DNA of 29,998 bases, taken from an uncultured bacterium. Lineage in GTDB: Bacteria; Bacteroidota; Bacteroidia; Chitinophagales; CAIOSU01. The DNA lies in the NCBI GenBank assembly GCA_903861055.1, contig CAIOSU010000440.1, positions 1 to 29,998 of the forward strand, read 5' to 3'. Position numbers and translations under genes: made by a program. Each line of letters starts with the position of its first letter. Positions within the stretch are counted from its first letter, which is position 1. Below are positions 1 through 8,300 of this stretch, piece by piece. Under the pieces are notes generated by a model that was given only the letters and a program-made list of their open reading frames with translations, had not been told where the DNA came from and did not search any database.

Positions 1-1
1 A

Positions 2-193
2 TACAACCATACCGATGAAATAAGCGATGCCAAATGGAAACATTACCGCCAAACGTATGAACAGATTATTAACGGTTGCCAAGATAAACCTTGGCACATT
101 ATACCTGCCGATAAGCGCTGGTACAGAAACGAACAGGTAGCTATCATCATCCGCGACCACTTGAAAGGATTAGGGCTGCAGTATCCGGTTTGA
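2..193 (+). CDS. Polyphosphate kinase 2 family protein, C-terminal fragment
   Basis: This is the last 63 codons of a gene that begins before the window. The reading frame is open from base 2 to a TGA at 191-193. The fragment contains WKHYRQTYEQII followed by WHIIPADKRWYRN, then a helix ending QYPV. The 'W-x-I-I-P-A-D-x-x-W-Y-R-N' block is typical of the C-terminal end of PPK2-type polyphosphate:nucleotide phosphotransferases, which transfer phosphate between polyphosphate and AMP, ADP or GDP in the cytoplasm. The Walker motifs that would settle the family lie outside the window, so the call rests on this one block. AMP versus ADP preference cannot be judged. Confidence 0.75.
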   Translation, partial: YNHTDEISDAKWKHYRQTYEQIINGCQDKPWHIIPADKRWYRNEQVAIIIRDHLKGLGLQYPV

Positions 194-212
194 TTAAACT
201 AATTAAAAATCG

Positions 213-284
213 AAAATTCAAAATTGAAAATTCCTTTCAGGAAAATGGGCCTCCCTAATTTTAAATTTTCAATTTTGAATTTTA
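213..284. repeat. AT-rich inverted repeat built of heptamers
   Basis: The 105-bp gap before the inositol monophosphatase gene contains two arms, 213-232 and 264-283, that are perfect 20-bp reverse complements. Each arm has a 7-bp period: AAAATTC, AAAATTG, AAAATTC at 213-233, and AATTTTA, AATTTTC, AATTTTG, AATTTTA at 257-284. It could fold in RNA as a long A-U hairpin and end the upstream transcript, or be an intergenic repeat without function. It overlaps a possible TTG start at 224, which argues against that start. Confidence 0.8.
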
Positions 285-298
285 AATCCATTTCTACA

Positions 299-1090
299 AT
301 GAACAAAATATACGCCTCCGCTGCCGAACTGGTGCTCAAAGCCGGGCAGTTTATACGCCAAGAATCCTTACATAGCAACGATATCGTTATCGAAGAGAAA
401 GACCGCAATAGCCTGGTTAGTTACGTGGATAAACAAGCTGAGCAAATGCTTGTGGAAGGATTACTGAAACTGATACCCGATGCGGGGCTGATAACCGAGG
501 AAGATACCACCGACATTACCGGCCGCGAGTGGGAGTGGATTATTGACCCGCTCGATGGCACTACAAACTTCCTGCACGATATACCTGCCTACTCGGTGAG
601 CGTTGGCCTAAGGCACAACGAGCAATTGGTTATGGGGTTTGTGTATGAAGTGAACCGTGCAGAACTATTCAGTGCCCTGAAAGGTGATGGCGCTAAAATG
701 AACAACCGTGCTATACACATATCAAAACGGGCACCACTGGCCAATGCATTGATGGCTACGGGCTTCCCGTATACCGACTTTAGCGGTATAAACGCCTATA
801 TGGATAGCTTACGACACCTCATGCAATGTTGCCGTGGGCTACGCCGCATGGGCAGTGCCGCCGTAGATTTGGCATACGTGGCCAATGGCCGTTTCGATGG
901 CTTCTTTGAGCATGGCCTCAACCCTTGGGACGTGGCTGGTGGCATCATCATTATTCAAGAGGCGGGCGGCATGGTCTCCGACTTTGGTGGCGGCGACAAT
1001 TACCTCTTTGGCCGCCAGATAATAGCCAGCAGCCCCCAAATACACCAAGAGCTGTTGGATTGCGTTGGTAAGCGGTTTTTGGAGCATTAA
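299..1090 (+). CDS. suhB: Inositol monophosphatase family protein (SuhB-like)
   Basis: A 263-residue protein, full length for the IMPase family of Mg2+-dependent sugar and inositol phosphatases. The metal-site motifs are intact: EE at residues 67-68, WIIDPLDGTTNF at 80-91 (D83 and D86 as ligands) and WDVAGG at 210-215 with the third aspartate, D211. It probably hydrolyses inositol-1-phosphate or a related sugar phosphate in the cytoplasm; the exact substrate cannot be told from sequence. I chose the ATG at 299. The frame stays open back to a TTG at 224, but those 25 codons lie in an AT-rich inverted repeat and read as low-complexity sequence. csaA follows after 10 bases, so the two are probably cotranscribed. 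Confidence 0.88.
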   Translation: MNKIYASAAELVLKAGQFIRQESLHSNDIVIEEKDRNSLVSYVDKQAEQMLVEGLLKLIPDAGLITEEDTTDITGREWEWIIDPLDGTTNFLHDIPAYSVSVGLRHNEQLVMGFVYEVNRAELFSALKGDGAKMNNRAIHISKRAPLANALMATGFPYTDFSGINAYMDSLRHLMQCCRGLRRMGSAAVDLAYVANGRFDGFFEHGLNPWDVAGGIIIIQEAGGMVSDFGGGDNYLFGRQIIASSPQIHQELLDCVGKRFLEH

Positions 1091-1100
1091 ACCCAACGTA

Positions 1101-1433
1101 ATGGCCACCATAGAAGATTTCCTAAAAGTTGACATGCGCGTGGGTAGGGTAATAGATGCCCAGCCTTTTCCCGAAGCGCGCAAACCCGCCTATAAACTCA
1201 CCATTGATTTTGGCGCCGAACTAGGCAACAAGCGCACCTCTGCGCAAATTACGCACCACTATACCCCCGAAACCTTAATTGGCAAGCTGGTGGTAGCAGT
1301 AGTCAATTTCCCGCCGCGGCAAGTGGGGCCGTTTATGTCTGAAGTGCTGTTGCTGGGTTTGCCTGACGCGCAGGGCCACATTATACTCCTGCAGCCGCAG
1401 CAAGATGTACCTGTGGGCGGCAGGGTGCATTAG
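1101..1433 (+). CDS. csaA: CsaA-type tRNA-binding chaperone-like protein
   Basis: A 110-residue protein consisting of one OB-fold tRNA-binding (EMAP/Arc1p-type) domain. It starts MATIEDFLKVDMRVGRV and contains the typical core KLTIDFG, SAQIT and VNFPPRQVGPFMSEVLLLG. Length and sequence match CsaA, a small dimeric protein described in Bacillus as having chaperone-like activity on exported preproteins and tRNA-binding ability. The ATG at 1101 fits the family N-terminus; the frame is open a further 12 codons upstream, into suhB, but that extension does not resemble CsaA. It follows suhB by 10 bases and converges on the aminopeptidase gene. Physiological role in Bacteroidota is uncertain. Confidence 0.9.
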   Translation: MATIEDFLKVDMRVGRVIDAQPFPEARKPAYKLTIDFGAELGNKRTSAQITHHYTPETLIGKLVVAVVNFPPRQVGPFMSEVLLLGLPDAQGHIILLQPQQDVPVGGRVH

Positions 1434-1468
1434 GGCTGATTGGTTACGAAGGCCTTCTGAAGAAAATC

Positions 1469-1498
1469 AAGAGGGCCCGCTGGAAAGCAACCCCTCTT
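1469..1498. terminator. Possible weak terminator hairpin between convergent genes
   Basis: AAGAGGG at 1469-1475 can pair with CCCTCTT at 1492-1498 across a 16-base loop, in the gap between csaA and the convergent pepP. On the minus strand the stem is followed by the T-rich stretch GATTTTCTT; on the plus strand there is no T tract. The stem is short, so this is a tentative terminator, more plausible for pepP. Confidence 0.3.
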
Positions 1499-1553
1499 AT
1501 TACCATTGCCAAAGCTTAAAAGCTCAAAACCAATCCAGTATCAAAACTTTCGT

Positions 1554-1581
1554 CCGTGGACCGTGGACCGTTGACCGTGGA
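1554..1581. repeat. Heptanucleotide tandem repeat, CCGTGGA x4
   Basis: Four consecutive 7-bp units: CCGTGGA, CCGTGGA, CCGTTGA, CCGTGGA. The last unit abuts the stop codon of pepP (1582-1584). One of several heptamer repeats in the gaps of this window. Confidence 0.9.
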
Positions 1582-2871
1582 CTAACTGTTCATCAATTCC
1601 TCAATCTCTTCGGCTTCAACCGGTATGCTGGCCATTAAGTCAATCGGGGCTTCGTGGCTCAACAAAATGTCGTTCTCCAAACGGATGCCTATGCGCTCCG
1701 CTGGAATGTAAATACCTGGTTCGCAAGTAAGTACCATACCTGCTTTCAGTGCTTTATATCTATCGCCTACATCGTGGGTGTTAAGGCCTAAAAAGTGCGA
1801 GGTGCCATGCATGAAGTACTTTTTATACAATGGCTTTTTAGGGTCTTGCGCATCTACTTCGGCTTTCGTAAACAGGCCGAGCGCTATCATCTCGCTAGTA
1901 ATAAATTTGCCAACCTCTTTGTGGTACTCCTCAATCAATACTCCTGGCCTAAGTAATGATGTAGCATGGCGCATAGTGCGCAATACTGCATTGTAAACGT
2001 CTTTTTGGCGCTTTGTAAATCGGCCATTCACGGGCACCGTGCGGCTCATGTCGCTATCATAGCCAGCATATTTGCAACCAAAATCAAATAACAGCACTTC
2101 ACCATCTTGGCAAACTTTGTTGTTTTTATCGTAGTGCAGTATGCAACTATCCTTCCCGCTAGCAATAATGGGGTAATAAGCATAATCGGTGGACCCGTTA
2201 CGCAAAAACTCATGCATGATCTCCGCCTCAATTTCGTACTCTTTCACGCCGGGCTTCACAAATTTCAATACCCTGCGGAAAGCCTTCTCGGTAATGTTGC
2301 ACGAGTGCTGCAATAGTGCAATCTCGATGTCTGATTTGATAACTCGAAGCGACTCCATTATAGGGGCCGCGCGCTTATAATTGTGCAGCGGAAAGCGCTC
2401 GCGCAACTCGTTTGCGAAACGTAAGTCTTTATATGGTAGCCCGTTGCTGCTTCGGTCGTGCTCGTTCAGGTTCAAGTATACGTTCTCAACATGGTTCATG
2501 AGTACCTTGAGCAAGGTATCAAACTCATCGGCCATGTATATGTTCTTAATGCCCGAAATTTCTTTGGCCTGCTCAACGGTTAGCTTCTCCCCTTCCCAAA
2601 CTGCTATTACTTCGTTGGTTTTACGAATAAACAGCATTTCCTTATAAGCCTCAACAGGTGCATCCGGAAACAAAATCAACATGGTTTCCTCTTGGTCGAT
2701 GCCAGTTAAATAAAAAATATCAGGGTTCTGGCGAAAAGGGAAAGTAGCATCGGCGCTCATAGGCATCAACTCGGCAGAGTGAAACACAACCAAGGAGTTG
2801 CTTTTCATTTGTGCTTTAAAACGCTCACGGTTGTAGCTAAACAACTCAGGGTTTATCCGTTCGTACTTCAT
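1582..2871 (-). CDS. pepP: Xaa-Pro aminopeptidase (aminopeptidase P, M24B)
   Basis: A 429-residue cytoplasmic metallopeptidase that removes the N-terminal residue from peptides with proline in second position. An aminopeptidase P N-terminal domain covers about residues 1-140, with the family opening RINPELFSYNRERF. A pita-bread catalytic domain follows from about 170 to 420. All five dinuclear metal ligands can be seen: D263 (LFDFG), D274 (YDSDMSRT), H359 (GTSHFLGLNTHD), E384 (TCEPG) and E399 (IRLEN). I chose the ATG at 2871 because the family N-terminus begins there; a 16-codon upstream extension in the same frame is not family-like. It is transcribed alone, divergent from rpmE2 and convergent with csaA. 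Confidence 0.93.
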   Translation of the reverse strand: MKYERINPELFSYNRERFKAQMKSNSLVVFHSAELMPMSADATFPFRQNPDIFYLTGIDQEETMLILFPDAPVEAYKEMLFIRKTNEVIAVWEGEKLTVEQAKEISGIKNIYMADEFDTLLKVLMNHVENVYLNLNEHDRSSNGLPYKDLRFANELRERFPLHNYKRAAPIMESLRVIKSDIEIALLQHSCNITEKAFRRVLKFVKPGVKEYEIEAEIMHEFLRNGSTDYAYYPIIASGKDSCILHYDKNNKVCQDGEVLLFDFGCKYAGYDSDMSRTVPVNGRFTKRQKDVYNAVLRTMRHATSLLRPGVLIEEYHKEVGKFITSEMIALGLFTKAEVDAQDPKKPLYKKYFMHGTSHFLGLNTHDVGDRYKALKAGMVLTCEPGIYIPAERIGIRLENDILLSHEAPIDLMASIPVEAEEIEELMNS

Positions 2872-3063
2872 AGTGTTTGGATTGCTATAGAATAATACAG
2901 TGGTCAATGCAACTAACAAAAATCACGTTGCCGCTTGCAGCTAATTTAAGCGTAAAAGACAAGTAAACGGCAAATAAGCCTTAATAAATAGATAAATTAA
3001 CTATCAACCCCGACAAGTGGATTGGGCAGGCAACCCCGTTTCTACAAAAAAGTGTATAATCAA

Positions 3064-3094
3064 TTGATATTTTAACGAAAAGGCTCTATATTTG
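3064..3094 (+). promoter_or_regulatory. Bacteroidota-type promoter for rpmE2
   Basis: TTG at 3064-3066 and TATATTTG at 3087-3094, separated by 20 bp. This matches the -33/-7 consensus TTG...TAnnTTTG used by the Bacteroidota housekeeping sigma factor. Transcription would begin shortly downstream, leaving a leader of about 15-20 bases before the ATG at 3117. Confidence 0.75.
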
Positions 3095-3116
3095 CAGTCC
3101 TTAAAAGAATCGAGTA

Positions 3117-3365
3117 ATGAAAAAAGACATCCACCCATCATCATACCGCTTTGTGGTGTTTGAAGATATTTCTGCAGGCTATTCATTCCTAACCCGCTCT
3201 ACCATTAACTCTCGCGAGACTACCAAATGGGAAGACGGTAAAGATTACCCTGTTGTGCGTTTGGAGATTTCTGACAAATCGCACCCATTTTTCACTGGCA
3301 AGATGATGTTCATCGATACTGCTGGTCGTATCGAGAAATTCCAAAAGAAGTACGGCAAGAAGTAA
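3117..3365 (+). CDS. rpmE2: 50S ribosomal protein L31, type B
   Basis: An 82-residue protein opening MKKDIHPSSYRFVVFEDISAG and ending KFQKKYGKK, the standard length and shape of L31 type B. It has no cysteines, so it lacks the CxxC zinc-binding pair of type A L31. It is part of the large ribosomal subunit near the central protuberance and contributes to bridging the subunits. The gene is a single unit with a clear promoter 23 bases upstream and a rho-independent terminator just downstream. In organisms carrying both forms, type B is usually the zinc-starvation copy; in many Bacteroidota it is the only copy. I see no Zur-like palindrome here. Confidence 0.96.
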   Translation: MKKDIHPSSYRFVVFEDISAGYSFLTRSTINSRETTKWEDGKDYPVVRLEISDKSHPFFTGKMMFIDTAGRIEKFQKKYGKK

Positions 3366-3387
3366 TTCTGCTGTTACAATACCTACC

Positions 3388-3426
3388 AAAAGCTGCCTCG
3401 TATACTAACGGGGCGGCTTTTTTTGT
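3388..3426 (+). terminator. Rho-independent terminator of rpmE2
   Basis: AAGCTGCCTCG (3390-3400) pairs with CGGGGCGGCTT (3409-3419), with two G-U wobbles and an 8-base loop, followed by a run of seven T. It lies 24 bases after the rpmE2 stop. Confidence 0.85.
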
Positions 3427-3470
3427 TTCTTTCCATTAGTATAAACGTATAGTACTACAAAGCCCGCATT

Positions 3471-3590
3471 CCGTGCCGAGGGCAGAACCCCCGGCTATAA
3501 CTATTATGCCCCGTTGGGGCGTTTACATATTGCGGTTTACCCCAACGGGGTTTAACAATTATAGGATGGGGCAACGCCCTATCTACGCAA
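3471..3590. repeat. Palindromic intergenic repeat, two half-elements head to head
   Basis: The gap from 3427 to 3710 contains a large imperfect palindrome. CCCCGTTGGGG (3510-3520 region) and CCCCAACGGGG (about 3540-3550) are perfect reverse complements, and CTATAA near 3495 matches TTATAG near 3559. Reading inward from each side gives the same half-element, roughly AGGGC-n-TTGCCC, then GCTATAATTATTATG, then CCCCnTTGGGG. A third half copy lies at 8553-8597 inside the efflux operon. This is a dispersed, REP-like element rather than a gene; the rest of the gap is featureless. Confidence 0.8.
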
Positions 3591-3669
3591 CAATTTCTTT
3601 GTTTAACGATAAAATACATCAAACACCCACTTTTGGCTAATATTTACTGCCTACCTCGTATTACATAGC

Positions 3670-3677
3670 TATATTTG
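3670..3677 (+). promoter_or_regulatory. Candidate -7 box upstream of membrane protein gene
   Basis: TATATTTG at 3670-3677 matches the TAnnTTTG box, 33 bases before the ATG at 3711. I find no TTG at the expected 19-20 bp spacing, so this is only a half-supported promoter. Confidence 0.35.
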
Positions 3678-3690
3678 TCTGGATACTCAC

Positions 3691-3711
3691 TACTTGATAC
3701 TTGATACCTAA
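3691..3711 (+). repeat. Heptanucleotide tandem repeat, TACTTGA x2-3
   Basis: TACTTGA at 3691-3697 and again at 3698-3704, then a degenerate TACCTAA that runs into the A of the start codon at 3711. It occupies the place where a ribosome binding site would be expected. Confidence 0.65.
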
Positions 3712-4943
3712 TGCCCATTTTTATCCTGCCCTTATTTTACACCATACTGCTAGCTCTATTGGTTTGGCGGGTAAAGTTGTTTAGGGGCGAGGGAATTCCA
3801 GCTTGGGTGTGGGTAAGCATATTAGTTGTTAAATGCACTTTAGCAATTGCCTTTGTTGAAATTCATTTCAGCTTGTTTAATGGCGGAGATACCATCAATT
3901 ACTTGCGCGACGGGAAAATAATATTCAATACCCTTAGCGAAGATCCACTTAAATACTTGCGCCTTACTTTTGGGCCGAACAACACCGCAATATCCAATTG
4001 GATTGCCCCACAGATAGATGCTATGGGCTATTGGACAGACACGAGCGCATTTTCGGTGGTGCGGTTCAATGCATTGGCCAACTTATTTACATGGGGCAAC
4101 AATTGGGCCAATAGCGTGTTTTTTGCTTTCCTTTCCTATTGTGGTATGCTGTTGCTTTATAAAGCTTTCAGGCCGCTCATAAGCAACAATTGGTTGGTAC
4201 TTGGGGCGCTCCTGTGTGTACCATCGGTTTGGTTCTTTACCTCGGGTATACACAAAGAGGCCATGGCATTGTTTACGCTTTCATTGGCCATGTATGGCAT
4301 GTCGCGCATCTATCTTATAGGCTGGTTGCCCAAGTATATGCTATATGTACTGTTGGGTTTAGCCGGCACTTTCATTATCCGCGATTTTCTGGTAATGCTT
4401 CTGTTGCCGCTGCTGTTAGCACAAATACTCAGCCCAGTGTTTGATAATGGCCGAGTAAATATCTATTTGGGTATAATAGCGTGCACATTAATTATTGGTA
4501 GCTACATGCCAATATCCAACAACCAAACTATACTGCAACAAATAGCTAACAAACAAGAGCAGTTTGTAGCGTTGCGGGCAGGCAATAGCAATATACCCTT
4601 GCCAGCTATGGAACCTACCCTGATAGGATTGGCCAAAAATATACCTTATAGCCTCTACAACCAATTTATTGCACCCTATAACCTATCCAAAACCAGCCAC
4701 CTGTATTGGTTAGCCATCATTGACCATACCTGGTTTTTGCTGTTGGTTGTGATAGGATTGTTCAGCATCCGCAAGCCATTGCTTGAAAAGCCACCCCTGC
4801 TCACGGCGCTGTTTTTTGGGTTGATGCTGCTAGTACTCATTGGGCTAATAGTACCCAACGTAGGCGCAATATTGCGCTACCGCAGCCTGGCCATACCATT
4901 TATACTATTACCGCTATTGTCGGGCAGGAAGGTGGTGGAATAG
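3711..4943 (+). CDS. Polytopic membrane protein of unknown function (EpsG/polymerase-like in outline)
   Basis: I do not recognise this 410-residue protein with confidence. It is strongly hydrophobic, with about ten likely membrane segments and short charged loops, beginning with IFILPLFYTILLALLVW. A conserved-looking motif follows the second segment, FNGGDTINYLRDGK at about residues 56-69. It resembles the 'GD-x-x-x-Y' region after the first segments in EpsG-like oligosaccharide polymerases and GT-C type proteins. The C-terminus ends with a segment rich in L and P followed by SGRKVVE. It stands alone between intergenic repeats, with no glycan genes beside it. A role in surface polysaccharide assembly is a guess from shape only. 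Confidence 0.6.
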   Translation: MPIFILPLFYTILLALLVWRVKLFRGEGIPAWVWVSILVVKCTLAIAFVEIHFSLFNGGDTINYLRDGKIIFNTLSEDPLKYLRLTFGPNNTAISNWIAPQIDAMGYWTDTSAFSVVRFNALANLFTWGNNWANSVFFAFLSYCGMLLLYKAFRPLISNNWLVLGALLCVPSVWFFTSGIHKEAMALFTLSLAMYGMSRIYLIGWLPKYMLYVLLGLAGTFIIRDFLVMLLLPLLLAQILSPVFDNGRVNIYLGIIACTLIIGSYMPISNNQTILQQIANKQEQFVALRAGNSNIPLPAMEPTLIGLAKNIPYSLYNQFIAPYNLSKTSHLYWLAIIDHTWFLLLVVIGLFSIRKPLLEKPPLLTALFFGLMLLVLIGLIVPNVGAILRYRSLAIPFILLPLLSGRKVVE

Positions 4944-4985
4944 CAAGTTAAAGGGTTTATTTTCAACTAAACAAGAACTATGTAA

Positions 4986-5213
4986 GCTCCTCCCCATTTT
5001 TAGGAGCTTGTCCTGAGCTGAAGTCGAAGGAGGAGGCTGGGAGGGGGTTGCTCGGATGAGCGCTATGGCTCAAACCTGCACCGAACTATGCACCAAAAAA
5101 ACAGCTCCACCTCGTAATAACTTACCAGCACCTTGAAATTCACAATTCGTCCATTTTCCCTCACCCCAGCCTGCGGCAGGCAGGTACCCTCCCCCTGAAA
5201 AATGGGGAGGAAC
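4986..5213. repeat. Intergenic inverted repeat with 14-bp CCTCCCC arms
   Basis: The 375-bp gap between the membrane protein gene and the efflux operon holds no gene. TCCTCCCCATTTTT (4988-5001) is repeated in inverse orientation at 5198-5211. Beside the arms are related purine-rich stretches, GGAGGCTGGGAGGGGG (about 5032-5047) and, inverted, CCCTCACCCCAGCC (about 5158-5171), plus GCCTGCGGCAGGC, a near palindrome. TCCTGAGCTGAAGTCGAAGG at about 5011-5030 resembles a string often seen in Bacteroidota intergenic repeats. It looks like an eroded dispersed repeat. Confidence 0.6.
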
Positions 5214-5236
5214 CTGTTTTGGTTTTTCCCTACAAA

Positions 5237-5271
5237 CAAAAAGCGGCGACAAGGAAAACCTCGCCACCGCT
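5237..5271 (-). terminator. Probable terminator of the efflux operon
   Basis: Read on the minus strand, AGC-GGT-GGCGA pairs with TCGCC-GCT (plus-strand positions 5242-5271) with a three-base bulge, followed by TTTTTGTTTG. It lies about 48 bases after the stop of the RND gene. The bulge makes it less certain than the other terminators in the window. Confidence 0.55.
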
Positions 5272-5318
5272 ATTTATAATTGCTCGTTACTATTCACTTT
5301 TCACTAGCAACTAACCAA

Positions 5319-8300
5319 TCAACCATGCAAACCACCAGTATGATCTTCAGGCTTAAAGTTGGCTTGTAGCTCGGCTAGCTTTTCTTTGCTGTATGCCAAG
5401 CGGGTAATGAGCACAAATAATACTGGCACAATAAAAATGGCCAAAAAGGTTGCCGAAAGCATACCGCCCAGCACTGTCCAACCAATGGTTTGGCGCGCAA
5501 CGGCACCCGCACCCGAAGCAAAAACCAGCGGCAAAATGCCCAGAATAAATGCCATAGAAGTCATGATGATTGGGCGCAAGCGCAGCCTAACCGCCTCAAG
5601 GGTTGCAGCCACTACATCCATGCCCCAATCAACACGTTCTTTAGCAAACTCCACAATTAAAATGGCGTTCTTGGCTGTGAGACCGATAAGGGTTATCAAA
5701 CCGATTTGGGCGTAAATATTGTTGCTCAGTTGTGGCAAGAAAGTTAGTGCCAAGATAGCTCCAAAGGCCCCGATAGGAACCGATAGCAAGATAGAAAACG
5801 GCACCGACCAACTCTCGTAAAGGGCAGCCAATAGCAAGAATACGAACCCGATGGACAAGGCAAAGATAATACCCGTGGTACCACCCGATTTTTTTTCTTC
5901 AAGGCTCAGACCAGAGAACTCATAGCTGTAGCCAGCAGGCAATACCTGCTCGGCCACTTCCTCTAGCGCTGCCAATGCTTCGCCGCTACTATAACCAGGT
6001 GCGGCATTGCCGTTTACATCGGCCGAGCGAAACAGGTTATAGTGCGATAGCAATGAGGCATTCTCTACTACCTTATAGTCAACAAGCGCGCTTAATGGCA
6101 CCGATTGGCCTTTGTTGTTTTTTACGTAATAATTCTTGATGCTTTCAACGTTCATTCGGTATGCGGTATCGGCCTGCGCCACTACCCTAAAGTTGCGGCC
6201 GTACTTCGTAAAGTCGTTAATGTATATGCTACCCATGTAATTGGATATAACCCCGTAAGCCGCCGACAGCGAAACGCCCATTTTCTTGGCCTTTTCCCTA
6301 TCAACTATTACTTGGTAGCCGGGGGTTCGGGCATTGTAAAACGAGTATGCACCTGCAATTTCGGGCCGCTGATTGATGGCTGCTACAAACTTGCCCGTTA
6401 CTTCCTCCAACTCTTTCACACTGCCCGCTTGGCGCTGCTGCAACACAAAACTGAAACCGCCTGTAGTGCCCAAGCCCGGTATAGCTGGCGGCGATACTAT
6501 TATAATATTCGCTTCTTTAACGGACGCCAAATCTTTGCGCAAACGTGGCAATAAACCTTCCAGCTTATCTTCTGGCTTGGTGCGCATATCCCAAGGTTGT
6601 AGCTGGGTAAAGAAAGTACCTGTATTGCTCTTAACCGAAAAGTTAAGTACGTTAAGGCCCGCAACTGAAGTGGCATTTTTAATGGCTGGATATTTTTTGA
6701 TGATTTCGTAAACATCCTCCAGCACCTCAGCCGTGCGAATGCTTGATGAACCCTCAGGCAGGGTAACGGCAATAAACAATCGGCCTTCGTCTTCATTTGG
6801 CACAAACCCAGTTGGTTTCATACTAAACAACCCCACTGTGCCTACGTAAATACACACCAACAAAACCATGGCGTAAGGCGCCTTTCTAATAACGTATTTA
6901 ACGCTATTAGAATAGCGGCCAGTTACATTGGCAAACCAGTTGTTGAACCCAAAGAAAAAACGGTTCAACCCGCGCGACTCTTTGTTTAAGTTCATCGGTT
7001 TCAGCAACAACGAGCACAATGCCGGCGTAAGGGTAAGCGCTACAAATGCCGACAGTAATACCGATATAGCGATAGTGATAGCAAACTGCTGATACAAGCC
7101 ACCTACGATGCCTGGGATAAAGCCTACCGGCACAAACACCGCTGCCAATATCAATGCAATGGCAATAACAGGAGCGGTAATATCTTTCATAGCCTTGCGG
7201 GTAGCCTCTTTAGCCGAAAGTTTCTCGTGGTCGATGTAATGTTGCACTGCCTCAACAAACACAATGTCATCATCAACTACTATTCCTATGGCCAATAAAA
7301 ATCCAAACAGCGTAAGGGTGTTGATGGTAAACCCAAGCGGTATGAAGAAGATGAATGTACCTATGATAGAAACAGGGATAGCCAACACGGGTATTAGTGT
7401 TGCCCTCCAGCTTTGCAAAAACAAGAATACCACCAAAGTAACCAATAGCAATGCCTCTAACAGGGTTTGCACTACTTCTTTAATGGACACGCGCACCACG
7501 CTCACCGATTCAAACACCACTTTGTAATCCACATCTGACGGAAATCCCTTTTTAAGCTGGGCAAGCGCCGCCTCAATTCCATCGGCTGTCGACATTGCAT
7601 TACCATCAGGGGTTTGGTAAATAAGCAACAATGCCGACTCCTGGCCATTTGAACGCACCGCACCGCCATAGTTGAATTTACCCAACTCAATGCGGGCAAT
7701 ATCCTTAAGATATACCAAAGAGCCATCATCGGTATTAGTGCGCACTATAATGTTCTTGTACTGTTCCTCATCTTCCAACCGGCCATTGAGTAGCAAAGAG
7801 TATTCAAACGCTTGGGTTTCGGGCTGCGGCGAAGCACCTACAGCTCCACCAGCCACTTGTATATTTTGCTCTCTTATTGCATCAGCTACATCGGCAGGGG
7901 TCATGCCTAATTGTGCCAACTTATCTGGGTTTAGCCAAATACGCATACTGAAGTCTTCGGCACGGGTATTCACGTCGCCTACCCCTTCTACCCTCAAAAT
8001 GGCATTTTTTAGGTAGATGTTGGTATAGTTGTCCAAAAACTCAATATCGTGTGTTTCATTGGGCGAGAAAATAGCCACCACCATCAATAAGGTAGGGTTA
8101 CGTTTCTTAACCGTAATACCCAAGCGGCGTACCGCTTCGGGCAAGCTTGGCTCCGCCACACTCACGCGATTCTGCACATCAAGGGCCGCAATATTTATAT
8201 CGGTACCCACATCAAACGTAACGGTGGTGCTCATTCGGCCGTCGCTGGTACTTGTGCTACTTAGGTAGCTCATGCCTGGCGTACCGTTTATTTGCAGCTC

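Noticed and set aside
224..298. Upstream extension of the inositol monophosphatase to a TTG start
   Set aside because: The added residues come from the AT-rich inverted repeat; the family N-terminus fits the ATG at 299.
1405..1638. A 77-codon plus-strand open frame between csaA and pepP
   Set aside because: It overlaps both gene ends and the heptamer repeat and resembles no protein family.
3004..3186. A 60-codon minus-strand open frame over the rpmE2 promoter
   Set aside because: It overlaps the promoter and the first codons of rpmE2 and has no recognisable features.
5070..5267. A 65-codon minus-strand open frame before the efflux terminator
   Set aside because: It lies across the intergenic repeat and the terminator and shows no protein-like composition.
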